Assembly (NCBI GenBank): GCA_927910885.1
Contig: CAKMOD010000082.1
Coordinates: forward strand, 1-13,654
From: an uncultured Prevotella sp.
Lineage (GTDB): Bacteria > Bacteroidota > Bacteroidia > Bacteroidales > Bacteroidaceae
Reading direction: 5' to 3'
DNA: 13,654 nt
The stretch's first letter is position 1. The number at the start of each line of letters is the position of its first letter. The translations under genes and the position numbers were made by a program. Below the pieces are notes generated by a model, which was not told the DNA's origin, searched no databases, and saw only the letters and a program-made list of their open reading frames with translations. Shown here piece by piece: positions 5,921-13,654 of the stretch.

Positions 5921-7549
5921 TTAATACCCAGTATTCTGAATCAAGTTGCTATTAGCAACCATATCACTTGTCGGAATTGGGAAGAGATTGAGGTGAGAGT
6001 CGAAGTTACGGCCGCTCTTCACACCACCCTTCCAGCTCCAGTTGTAATTTACATTACCACCGAAGTAACCGAAACGGATAAGTGTTGTACGACGCAAGCC
6101 CTCAAAGTAGAACTCACGGCTCCACTCGTCACAGATCTGACGGAGTGAGTAAGCAGTCTGAGTAGTTGCATTAGCACGTGTGCGGAGCGCATTGATATAA
6201 GCAGTACCTTGTGCAGTTGTCGTTCCATTGTTCTGACGTGCATCCGCCTCAGCATACATCAAGTAAGCCTCAGCAGCACGCATGAGGAAGAAGTCGGCAT
6301 CTGGGAAGAGCGAGTTATGACCTGCACTGCCGTCCGTCTTGAAGTTATTAAACTTACAAACAGAGAATCCGTTGGTAAATACCTTTACACCCTTCTCATC
6401 GTCACCATTGCTTACAGTACGACCGTCACCATCAAAGAGGGCACGATCGTCATCTGCAGCTGCTGGCATAGCGTATGCAGCAACATTAGGAGCATCGTTA
6501 TTTGGGAAGAACTTCAACACGAGGTCTGTACGCATACGGTTACCAGCCCAACCGCCAGTTGTGTTGTTACCAGCAACGGTAGCACTCTTGATATGCTCGC
6601 TGTTATCGTTAGAACCAGCCATGAGGTAGAGTGTTGTTCCGTATGAAGTAGTCTTCAAACCATCCTGAAGGATTGGGAAGATAGCCTCAACAGAAGCACC
6701 ATTCTCACCATTATCGCCCATAAAGAGCTGCTGATAAGCACTCCACTGTCCCTTCTTGGTTGTATAGAGCTTATAAGGAGAGTCGATAACCTTCTTTGCA
6801 TAGGTCTTAGCGTTAGCCCAATCAGCAGTACCTGTATAAACCTCAGCATTCATATAAAGACGAGCCAAGAGCATCCAAGCAGCAGCCTTGTCAACACGAC
6901 CATAACCAGTAGTAGCTGAAGTCTTTGGACTTGCATCGTTCAAATTAGGTTCAATCTCGTTCTTCAACTCATCAATAAGCCACTTATAAAGGTCTGCACG
7001 CTGGATGCGAGTTGGCTTATCAGAAGATATAGCTGTTGTGAAAGGAACATTACCCCATCCATCCAAGAGGTAGTAATAATTCAAGGCACGGATAAAACGA
7101 ACCTCTGCTGACATCGTTGCATTGTGATTGCCGAAGTCTGCAAGATACTGGTTGCAATAGGTAATACCCACATAAAGACGATAATAGAAACCCTTCAACA
7201 TTGGATGTGAAGCGTCATAGCTATTGAAGTTCATGTTAGAAATACCCTCATCACCCCATGCACAAATAGCCTCATCAGTGGTCAATTCCTGTGAGTTGAA
7301 CAGCTGACGTACGTAACCACTGGTTCCACCATCAATACCATCAACATCACTATCACCATTAGCTCCTCCGTTACCAGCCATAGCAATATGAGCATAGCAC
7401 TTATTGAATGCGCTTTCTGGCGATGTATTTTCCTTTGTATTAAGGTTTGGATCAATTGGTTTTACATCCAAATCGCCTGTACAAGAGGTAAACCCTACTG
7501 ACAGCAGAAGCGCTGCTGCAGAGAATATATATTTGAATTTAGTATTCAT
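5921..7549 (-). CDS. susD: SusD-family starch/maltodextrin-binding lipoprotein
   Basis: A 542-residue SusD homologue, the lid of the SusCD outer-membrane importer. The signal peptide ends FTSC (C23), followed by TGDLDVKP, an acidic surface-export signal. The helical TPR-like scaffold shows the family motif SAEVRFIRALNYYYLLDGWGN (about 147-167), VDKAAAWMLLARLY (219-232), and the later FLMRAAEAYLMYAEA and REFYFEGLRR motifs. It ends with the classic FPIP...NSNLIQNTGY. Length is normal for the family. It starts 21 bp after susC, the tight coupling usual for these pairs. The assignment to starch, rather than another glycan, comes from the neighbouring SusE/F-like proteins and amylase. Confidence 0.95.
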   Translation of the reverse strand: MNTKFKYIFSAAALLLSVGFTSCTGDLDVKPIDPNLNTKENTSPESAFNKCYAHIAMAGNGGANGDSDVDGIDGGTSGYVRQLFNSQELTTDEAICAWGDEGISNMNFNSYDASHPMLKGFYYRLYVGITYCNQYLADFGNHNATMSAEVRFIRALNYYYLLDGWGNVPFTTAISSDKPTRIQRADLYKWLIDELKNEIEPNLNDASPKTSATTGYGRVDKAAAWMLLARLYMNAEVYTGTADWANAKTYAKKVIDSPYKLYTTKKGQWSAYQQLFMGDNGENGASVEAIFPILQDGLKTTSYGTTLYLMAGSNDNSEHIKSATVAGNNTTGGWAGNRMRTDLVLKFFPNNDAPNVAAYAMPAAADDDRALFDGDGRTVSNGDDEKGVKVFTNGFSVCKFNNFKTDGSAGHNSLFPDADFFLMRAAEAYLMYAEADARQNNGTTTAQGTAYINALRTRANATTQTAYSLRQICDEWSREFYFEGLRRTTLIRFGYFGGNVNYNWSWKGGVKSGRNFDSHLNLFPIPTSDMVANSNLIQNTGY

Positions 7550-7570
7550 TGTCTTTACTCTTTTATATAT

Positions 7571-10500
7571 TTAGAAATTCAGGTTCAAACCCAAGATGAA
7601 TGAGATTGGACGTGGATAGAGGTTATTGTCAATACCATTGAACACCTCTGGGTCGAGACCTTTATACTTAGTAAGGCAGAACACGTTATTCACAGTTCCA
7701 TAAATACGACCAGTAATACCATTCCATGAACCCTGCTTGAGAAGATTTGCGAAGCTATAACCCAAGGTTACGTTATCCATCTTCAAGAAAGAAGCATTCT
7801 GTACCCAGTAGTCTGTCTGAGTAGATGTGGTTTCTGTTGACAACCAGTTGTCAGCCACTACATCCTTAGGGCGGTTCACAAGAAACTTGCTCTTTGGATA
7901 GATTTCTGAGTTTGACATGTTAGAAGTACTTGCAAAAGCATCATTGTAAACATAGTTACCAAGACTTGCACGGAGTGCAAAACCGAGGTCCCAATTACGA
8001 TACTCAAAACGTGAAGCAAAGCCCATCGTTACTGGTGCTGCAGGTGCCTTATAGTAGTACTTATCAGCATCGGTAATCTTACCATCGCTATTGCGGTCGA
8101 CAACTACCCCCTCCAACGGCTTGCCTTTCTGGTCGTATGCCTGCTGGAATACATGGAAAGAATTAACAGCATTACCTACGTGCTGTGCCTGGATGTTACC
8201 ACCTGTACCGGCAGAGATACCACCTGTAGGTACGAAGTAGTCTGGGTCGTTACCACCATTAAGGTTAGTAATCTTATTATAGTTATAGGTGAAGTTGTAA
8301 TCCATTGTCCAGTTGAAGTCCTTAGCGTTCACTGCCAACCAGTGGAGACTTGTTTCTACACCCATATTATACATAGAACCGATGTTACTCATCACCTGAT
8401 TACGGAAGTTAGAACCTGCTGGTACGGTTGCACTGTTGAGCAAGTCGCTGGTCTTGCGATAGTACCAATCAATGCTACCAGTGAGGCGCTGCTTGAGAAC
8501 ACCCCAATCGAGACCTACGTTATAAGAGGTAGTAGTCTCCCACTTCAAGTTTGGATCGTATGCCTTTGGACGAGCCAAAGAGCCATCACCAGCGATTGGA
8601 TAGTAAGATTCATTACCTGTATTCATCTCATATACAGCGAAGTAGTTGTAGTCACCGATACCTTCCTGCTGACCAGTCATACCCCAGCTGAGGCGAAGTT
8701 TCAAGTCTGATAACCAGTCAATCTGCTTGAAAAGGTTCTCTTCATTGACACGCCATGCGAAAGCGAATGATGGGAACGTTGCCCAATGCTCCTTGAAACG
8801 TGAAGAACCATCATTACGTACGGTTGCTGTTACCATATAACGACCGTCCATTAAAGACCAGTTTGCACGACCGAAGAATGACACAAGATAGTTCTCTGTC
8901 GCATAGTAATAAGGAACATAATTGCGTTGTTTGCCAGCAAGAGTTGCATCACTATTTGTTGATGGATAATAACTCCAATAAGCGTTTTTAGTGTTATGCC
9001 AGAAGTGTGCCCACTCATAACCAGCCATGATATCGAAGTGATTCTTTGCTTTATCATTGAAATCGTGGTAGTACTGAGCGTAAGCAGAGAGCTGCATATT
9101 ACGCTTCAACTGTGTTTCCCAGCCGTAAGAGCCATAATAAATTGCCTGTGGAGAAGCAGGATTAACATCTGTTACTTGCGTCCCTTAGCTACATCAACAC
9201 CTGCAGTACGTGGAAACGGAGGTCTTCAAACCATGAACTTTATAGTCGACATCAGCACTTCCGAGGAGTCGCGGCTGATAGCACGGTCGTTCTTTAGGTT
9301 AAGAATAGACACAGGATTCTTTGTTGCCAATGAATAATAGGTCTTTGGCCAACTGCTATCATTGAGCGCTGTACCATCATCAAGCCACTGGTAGTAGCCA
9401 CCGAAGTTATCATAACCAGACGCATAGACTGGCTGTGTTGGATCAAACTGACGTGCAGCCTTGATAGCCTCACCATCAGCATAGCGATTCTTTGTCCACA
9501 TTCCCTTAGCATTCAACGTAACCTTCAAGTGGTCATTCAAGAAAGAAGGGTTCAATGTCAACGCTCCAGTGAAACGCTCAAAATTAGAAGTCTTAATGAT
9601 ACCCTGCTGGTTTGTGTAGCCTGCACTAACACGATAAGGCAACCAGTTAGCAACCTGACCAGAAACCGCTACGTTATGGTCATGGCTTAGAGCAGTACGG
9701 AAGATTTCGTTCTGCCAATTTGTATTAGCCTTTCCAAGACGGGAATAAGCTGTTGGAACCTGATTACCGTTAGAATCAAGGGTATAAAGATCAGTACCAA
9801 ACTTATTTGCAATAAGGCCACGATACTCATCAGCAGACAAGACATCAAGGTTCTTTGAATTCTTACTAACGGTAAAGCTACCATTATAAGAAACCTGCAA
9901 GCCACGACGTCCCTTCTTAGTTGTAATGATGATAACACCATTTGAACCACGAGAACCATAGATTGCAGTAGCAGAAGCATCCTTCAAAACGTTGAAAGAC
10001 TCAATATCCTGTGGGTTTACAAGTGCCAAAGGATTGCTTACACCCTTAATACCTGTCTGGTCCATAGCCACACCATCAATCACAATCAATGGACTGTTAG
10101 ATGCGTTCAAAGAAGAACCACCACGAATACGGATGTTAGCACCACCACCAGGAGTACCACCATCGCTCGTTACACTCACACCGGCAACCTTACCAGCGAG
10201 CATATCCTGCGCATTAACAACAAGACCCTTGTTCTTGCTATCTGGCTTCAAGGCTGTCACAGAACCTGTAAGGTCACTCTTCTTGACAGCACCATAGCCA
10301 ATAACAACAACCTCATTCATCTGCTGTGCTTGGTCTTCCTTAAGTGTAATTACCATACCATTGGTTGCAGCCACTTGTTGTTTCTGGAAACCAATGTAAG
10401 AGATTGTCAACGTAGCACCCGGCTGTACGCTGATAGAGAAGTTACCATCAAGGTCGGTCACAGTACCGTTACTTGTCCCATTAATAAGGACAGAAGCACC

Positions 10501-10632
10501 AATGACTGGCTCACCAGTAGCATCCTTCACCTGTCCAGTAATCGTAGACTGCGCAAAGGCACTGACTGAAAGGAATAGACCCAACAATAGAGTCAATATC
10601 CTAACAGGAAATTTGCATTTTACCTGCTTCAT
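7571..10632 (-). CDS. susC: SusC-family TonB-dependent maltodextrin transporter, frameshifted as sequenced
   Basis: Outer-membrane TonB-dependent porin that imports oligosaccharides captured by SusD. The signal peptide ends SAFAQ (about 28). A carboxypeptidase-D-like domain (about 29-100, ITGQVKDATGEPVIGASV) is followed by NEVVVIGYG (106-114), the plug (IRIRGGSSLN, LIVIDGV, LKDASATAIYGSRGSNGVIIITTKKG), and a beta-barrel ending ...FILGLNLNF. As written the frame breaks: the N-terminal part stops at 9226 and the C-terminal part is open from 9109. Adding one base near 9262, 9227, 9207 and 9181 gives an uninterrupted path through ADVDYKVHGLEDLRFHV, AGVDVAKGTQVTDVNPASPQ and AIYYGSYGWETQLKR. The result is about 1021 residues, a normal family length. 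It is first in the sus operon, with a -7 box 99 bp upstream and a LacI operator further out. Sequencing error is the favoured explanation. Confidence 0.93.
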
Positions 10633-10731
10633 CTTTGTTATTGTTAAAGTAATTTATAAATTGATAAAAGTAATATTCGTTTAGTTCGATAAAAGGTAGG
10701 TTAATAGCCGCTAATTTGGCTTTTTCTGCTG

Positions 10732-10739
10732 CAAAGATA
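10732..10739 (-). promoter_or_regulatory. -7 box of the susC promoter, without a -33 element
   Basis: TATCTTTG on the minus strand (10739-10732) is a perfect TAnnTTTG box, implying a leader of roughly 90 nt before the susC start at 10632. No TTTG lies 19-21 bp upstream; that position reads AGTAT. Exactly 54 bp separate it from the operator at 10794-10807, as in the amylase promoter. Confidence 0.7.
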
Positions 10740-10793
10740 GTTGAGTTTAAGCTACTTTATACTATTTTTGCTTTGAATTTGTAATTTATGTAA

Positions 10794-10807
10794 TGCAAAC
10801 GATTGCA
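10794..10807. promoter_or_regulatory. LacI-type operator in the susC-lacI divergent region
   Basis: TGCAAACGATTGCA, a CG-centred near-palindrome typical of LacI-family sites. It is 54 bp from the susC -7 box and 56 bp from the lacI -7 box, so close to the midpoint that it could serve both. The same 14-mer occurs upstream of the amylase at 3235-3248. Confidence 0.82.
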
Positions 10808-10830
10808 CAAATAAATATAAGATAATTAAA

Positions 10831-10844
10831 TTGACATAGGTCAA
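10831..10844. promoter_or_regulatory. TTGAC-N4-GTCAA palindrome in the lacI promoter
   Basis: TTGACATAGGTCAA is an inverted repeat of 5-bp arms. It covers the place where a -33 element of the lacI promoter would lie, 19 bp upstream of its -7 box. It could be a separate regulator site. Arms this short in AT-rich DNA can arise by chance. Confidence 0.35.
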
Positions 10845-10863
10845 AGGATTTATAGAAAATATG

Positions 10864-10871
10864 TATATTTG
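10864..10871 (+). promoter_or_regulatory. -7 box of the lacI promoter
   Basis: TATATTTG fits TAnnTTTG and predicts transcription starting near 10878. That leaves about 36 nt before the ATG at 10914 and argues against the in-frame TTG start at 10869, which would lie inside the box. No TTTG is seen at -33. Confidence 0.55.
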
Positions 10872-10913
10872 CGATATAAAACCATTAGCAGACTAAAAAC
10901 AAAGTTAAATCGC

Positions 10914-11939
10914 ATGAGTGACTCAACCAACATAACAATGAAGGATATAGCCCGAGACCTTGGTGTTTCGGTCGCTACCGTCTCTCGTGCGCTCAAAGAC
11001 AGTCCACGTATCTCTGCAGAAAAACGTGAGGCAATAAAGAAGTATGCACAAGAACATAACTTCTACCCAAACATCCTTGCAGAGAGTCTGCGCAAAAGTA
11101 AGGTACAACCAATTAAGGTTATCGGTGTTATCATTCCACAGTTAGATCATTTCTACTTCTCATCTATTCTTTCTGGCATCGAAGAAGAGGCTTCTTCACG
11201 TGGCTATCGAATTATGGTTGCACAGAGCCGAGAGAACTATGAGGACGAAGTAAAAATCTGTCGAGCATTTTCGGAGAGTAAGGTTTGTGGCATCATCGTT
11301 TCTCAAGCGAAGAATACTACCAAATACGACCATTTTCAAACGCTCATAGATAAGAGTATACCTTTGGTTTTCTACGATCGTATCAGTACGGGTGTAAATG
11401 CAAGCCGAGTAGTTGTTGATGACTATATGGGTGCTTTCTCTGCTGTCACACACCTTATTAATACTGGTTGCAAGCGTATTGCTTATTACGGCACTTCGTT
11501 AACAATGCAAATCGCAAAGAATCGTTATAATGGATATCTTGACGCCTTACTGAAGAATGGTATGCAACCTAACGAACAACTGATAAAGAACTGCGACAAC
11601 AGATCAGAAGCCGAGCTTATCACGCCAAGCGTAATGCGACTTCCAGAACCACCAGATGCCTTCTTTGCCGTCAATGATGATACGGCTATCGGTATTCTTT
11701 ATTCCTGCAAACGATTAGGTTTCCGTGTTCCAGAAGACATCTCTATCTGCGGGTTCACTAATGGCCAACGTGCCATTGCCTGCGACCCAATGCTGACAAC
11801 TGTAGAACAACGGGGAGTCCGCGTTGGTGAAGAGGCTGCAAGTATTCTCATCGACCAAGTAGAGGGAAGACTCCCTAAGAATCAAGTTGAGAAACGTGTG
11901 GTAAGGACAAGGCTGATTATCAGAGGGACAACGAGGTGA
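10914..11939 (+). CDS. LacI-family transcriptional regulator of the starch locus
   Basis: A 341-residue cytoplasmic DNA-binding protein. The N-terminal helix-turn-helix (8-28) reads TMKDIARDLGVSVATVSRAL, with the SVATVS recognition helix, followed by DSPRIS and the hinge helix region YPNILAESLR (51-60). The effector domain is the periplasmic-binding-protein fold: IKVIGVIIPQLDHFYFSSIL, GIIVSQ, PLVFYDRI, VVVDDYMGAF, RIAYYG, PPDAFFAVNDDTAIGIL and DISICGFTN. It lies divergently from susC across 281 bp that hold a CG-centred operator. The same operator precedes the amylase, so it probably controls the locus in response to a maltodextrin or related sugar. The ligand is inference. Bacteroides thetaiotaomicron uses the unrelated SusR for the same task. 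The start was placed at the ATG 10914 because it lies downstream of the -7 box and gives a family-typical N-terminus. The stop codon sits within the loop of a small GAGGT/ACCTC palindrome. Confidence 0.93.
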   Translation: MSDSTNITMKDIARDLGVSVATVSRALKDSPRISAEKREAIKKYAQEHNFYPNILAESLRKSKVQPIKVIGVIIPQLDHFYFSSILSGIEEEASSRGYRIMVAQSRENYEDEVKICRAFSESKVCGIIVSQAKNTTKYDHFQTLIDKSIPLVFYDRISTGVNASRVVVDDYMGAFSAVTHLINTGCKRIAYYGTSLTMQIAKNRYNGYLDALLKNGMQPNEQLIKNCDNRSEAELITPSVMRLPEPPDAFFAVNDDTAIGILYSCKRLGFRVPEDISICGFTNGQRAIACDPMLTTVEQRGVRVGEEAASILIDQVEGRLPKNQVEKRVVRTRLIIRGTTR

Positions 11940-11943
11940 GGGA

Positions 11944-11971
11944 CCTCCCCCAACCCCTCCAAAGGAGGGGA
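11944..11971. repeat. G/C-rich palindrome CCCCTCC-AAA-GGAGGGG
   Basis: A perfect 7-bp inverted repeat (11954-11960 and 11964-11970) with loop AAA, preceded by CCTCCCCCAA. Its base composition is far from that of the AT-rich surroundings. Similar elements are frequent between genes in Bacteroidales genomes. It lies 14 bp after the lacI stop and could slow transcription, but no T-tract follows directly. Confidence 0.55.
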
Positions 11972-11987
11972 GTGCTGAGGACTTTAT

Positions 11988-12025
11988 TGGGCTTATTAGC
12001 CCTATAGGCCTTATAAGCCTAATAA
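11988..12025. repeat. Palindrome of the TAGGCTTA/TAAGCCTA family, second copy
   Basis: GGCTTAT (11990-11996) pairs with ATAAGCC (12013-12019), and TTATTAG with CTAATAA (12019-12025) in a competing register, around the inner palindrome CCTATAGG (12001-12008). The TTGGGC start and TTAG/CTAA arms match the element at 138-170. Confidence 0.5.
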
Positions 12026-12064
12026 TCCTCTCTTCAAAAGAAAACAAACAACACAAGCTTCACA

Positions 12065-12090
12065 CTCCCTCGCAAGAGGGACTTAGGGAG
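12065..12090. repeat. CCCTC-GCAA-GAGGG hairpin just before the MFS gene
   Basis: TCCCTC (12066-12071) and GAGGGA (12076-12081) close a GCAA tetraloop. A competing stem is possible between CTCCCT (12065-12070) and AGGGAG (12085-12090). It ends 19 bp before the MFS start codon. Probably a mobile intergenic repeat; an effect on translation is only a possibility. Confidence 0.5.
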
Positions 12091-12109
12091 CACAAAAACT
12101 AACATAACA

Positions 12110-13443
12110 ATGAAACAAAAACCTAACTTAAGCTTTTGGCAACTTTGGAATCTCAGCTTTGGATTCTTTGGAGTGCAGATTGCGTACGCGCTGCAGAGTG
12201 CCAACATCTCACGCATCTTCGCAACATTAGGTGCTGACCCTCATAATCTTAGTTACTTCTGGATACTCCCGCCATTGATGGGTATCGTCGTACAGCCGAT
12301 TGTAGGAACACTCTCTGACATGACGTGGACACGCTTCGGACGTCGCATCCCTTACCTCTTCGTGGGTGCTGCCATGTCTGTTCTCGTGATGTGCCTACTT
12401 CCGAATGCGGTTCTTTAGGTATGGCTGTCTCAACAGCTATGGTGTTTGGACTTATCTCATTGATGTTCCTCGACACAAGTATCAATATGGCTATGCAACC
12501 CTTTAAGATGTTGGTGGGCGACATGGTCAACGAGAAACAGAAGACACTCGCCTACTCTATTCAGAGTTTCCTCTGCAATGCAGGCTCTATCGCAGGCTAC
12601 GTCTTCCCATTCTTCTTCACCTTCTTAGGCATCTCTAACCAAGCTCCATCGGGTGTTGTTCCAGACTCAGTGGTCTATTCTTTCTATATCGGTGCAGCCA
12701 TCCTTATCCTCTGTGTTATCTATACCACAGCCAAGGTAAAGGAGATGCCACCAAAGGTTTATGCCGAATACCATTCTGTAGAGAAGAAAGATGATACTTC
12801 AAAGTCTAATGTCTTCACCTTATTAAAGTTTGCACCACCTACCTTCTGGAAAGTAGGTTTAGTACAGTTCTTCTGCTGGTTCGCCTTTATGTATATGTGG
12901 ACTTACACCAACGGAACCGTAGCAGCTAACTGTTGGGGCGTAGATATGCTTGCACATGATGCAACGATGACAAAGGGATATCAAGAAGCAGGCAACTGGG
13001 TAGGTATTCTCTTTGCTGTACAAGCTATTGGATCAGTGCTTTGGGCAATGGTTCTTCCACAGTTTAAGAACGCAAAACTGGCATACGCATTCTCGCTTAT
13101 CTTAGGTGCTATAGGCTTTATCCTCGCAGCCTTCGTACACGATCAGTATGTTATGTTCATCCCATTCCTCCTCATCGGATGCGCTTGGGCGGCTATATTG
13201 GCAATGCCATTCACCTTAGTGACCAATGCCCTCGAGGGTTATGGCCACATGGGAACTTATCTCGGATTGTTCAACGGTACCATCTGTATTCCACAAATTA
13301 TCGCTGCGGCTATTGGCGGAGTACTACTCCAGATGGTTGGTTCCGTACAAAGTAATATGATGATTGTAGCAGGCGTTTCCCTCTTCCTCGGTGCAATGTC
13401 CGTTGGAATTATAAAGGTACGCCGTCCTGCAGAGCAAGGGTAA
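12110..13443 (+). CDS. MFS sugar transporter (GPH/SLC45-like, probable maltose/maltodextrin carrier), frameshifted as sequenced
   Basis: An inner-membrane carrier likely to move maltose or short maltodextrins from periplasm to cytoplasm, completing the uptake path begun by SusCD. The N-terminal part (FWQLWNLSFGFFGVQIAYAL, helix 1) and the loop motif D70..TRFGRR (70-79) before IPYLFVGA are typical of MFS/GPH sugar transporters. About 12 hydrophobic helices follow. As written, the frame that begins at 12110 ends at a TAG at 12416-12418, and the rest is open one frame over. One extra G in the GCGG at 12407-12410 restores LLPNAGSLGMAVSTA, giving about 444 residues, a normal MFS length. The gene follows lacI after 170 bp of palindromic repeats, has no clear promoter of its own and is probably cotranscribed with lacI. 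The substrate is inferred from context. Confidence 0.88.
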
Positions 13444-13473
13444 CAATAACTTTTTTATAATCTCTCTGAATTT

Positions 13474-13510
13474 AAGGGTGTGCTGAAAAGTGTTTCAGCA
13501 CACCTTTTCC
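13474..13510 (+). terminator. Rho-independent terminator of the lacI-MFS unit
   Basis: GGTGTGCTGAAA (13477-13488) pairs perfectly with TTTCAGCACACC (13493-13504) around the loop AGTG. Flanking AAG/TTT bases extend the stem, and the tract TTTTCCTTTTC follows. It starts about 30 bp after the MFS stop codon. Confidence 0.88.
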
Positions 13511-13602
13511 TTTTCTATCAACGATTTCCTCGCCTCCTATCGTCCAACCGATAAAGCCCGTTCTTAGCCTTTTTCATTCTTTCTCACCCATCATCTCCAA
13601 TT

Positions 13603-13654
13603 ATTTCATGAAAGAAATATTTTCTTCATGAAAAAATATTTCTTTTCACGTAAA
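13603..13654. repeat. Tandem repeat of about 20 bp, (T)TTTCATGAA family, cut by the window end
   Basis: CATG, CATG and CACG cores start at 13607, 13627 and 13647, an exact 20-bp period, each within TTCA(T/C)G(A/T)AA and separated by AAATATTT-like spacers. The units closely resemble those at 5767-5853, including the CATG/CACG alternation. The array continues past the window edge. No gene is seen between the MFS terminator and here. Confidence 0.6.

Noticed and set aside
8153..8710. Long plus-strand open frame of 185 codons opposite susC
   Set aside because: It is the antisense of a strongly supported SusC beta-barrel coding region, with no start context or recognisable domain.
10869..10913. 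TTG start for lacI at 10869
   Set aside because: It overlaps the -7 box at 10864-10871 and adds 15 residues not typical of the family before the helix-turn-helix.
12325..12420. Programmed frameshift in the MFS gene
   Set aside because: No slippery heptamer or downstream structure is evident at the joint, such a mechanism is not known for this family, and one restored G gives normal protein.

Overview
The window looks like a chromosomal segment of an oral-type Prevotella, or a close relative in the Bacteroidales. Three things point there. The glycan-uptake genes are of SusC/SusD type. Promoters carry the Bacteroidetes -7 box (TAnnTTTG) rather than a sigma70 -10 box. The amylase ends in a YxLxGQR...GVYI..GKKIVVK tail that is common in secreted Prevotella proteins. 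Genus is an inference from family knowledge; no database was searched.

Layout from left to right. Positions 1-79 hold the 3' part of a tRNA-Asn(GUU) and its terminator. Positions 275-643 (minus) encode a superoxide reductase with a complete -33/-7 promoter and its own terminator. Positions 644-1107 have no gene but contain a small array of palindromic repeats. The rest is a starch/maltodextrin utilisation locus. On the minus strand, in transcription order, are susC (10632-7571), susD (7549-5921), a SusE-like lipoprotein (5641-4463), a SusF-like lipoprotein (4380-3373) and a secreted GH13 alpha-amylase with a CBM26-type starch-binding domain (3135-1108). Divergent on the plus strand are a LacI-family regulator (10914-11939) and an MFS sugar transporter (12110-13443). 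The inferred workflow: the amylase and the surface lipoproteins bind and cut starch, SusCD imports maltodextrins across the outer membrane, the MFS carrier takes sugars across the inner membrane, and the LacI protein senses them. No susA (neopullulanase), susB (GH97 glucosidase) or canonical SusR is in the window.

The most interesting signal is regulatory. A 14-bp LacI-type operator, TGCAAACGATTGCA, occurs twice: in the susC/lacI divergent region and, in opposite orientation, upstream of the amylase. In both places exactly 54 bp separate it from a perfect -7 box, and neither promoter has a -33 TTTG at normal spacing. In the divergent region it lies almost exactly midway between the susC and lacI -7 boxes (54 and 56 bp). 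This suggests that the LacI protein activates these promoters from a fixed upstream position rather than blocking them.

Two genes are broken as written. susC carries four single-base gaps within about 80 bp (9181-9262), and the MFS gene carries one near 12409. Restoring one base at each point gives continuous, family-typical protein, so base-calling errors are more likely than gene decay. Several palindromic repeat families fill the intergenic spaces; a 20-22-bp TTTTCATGAA-containing repeat occurs both between susD and susE and at the right end of the window.
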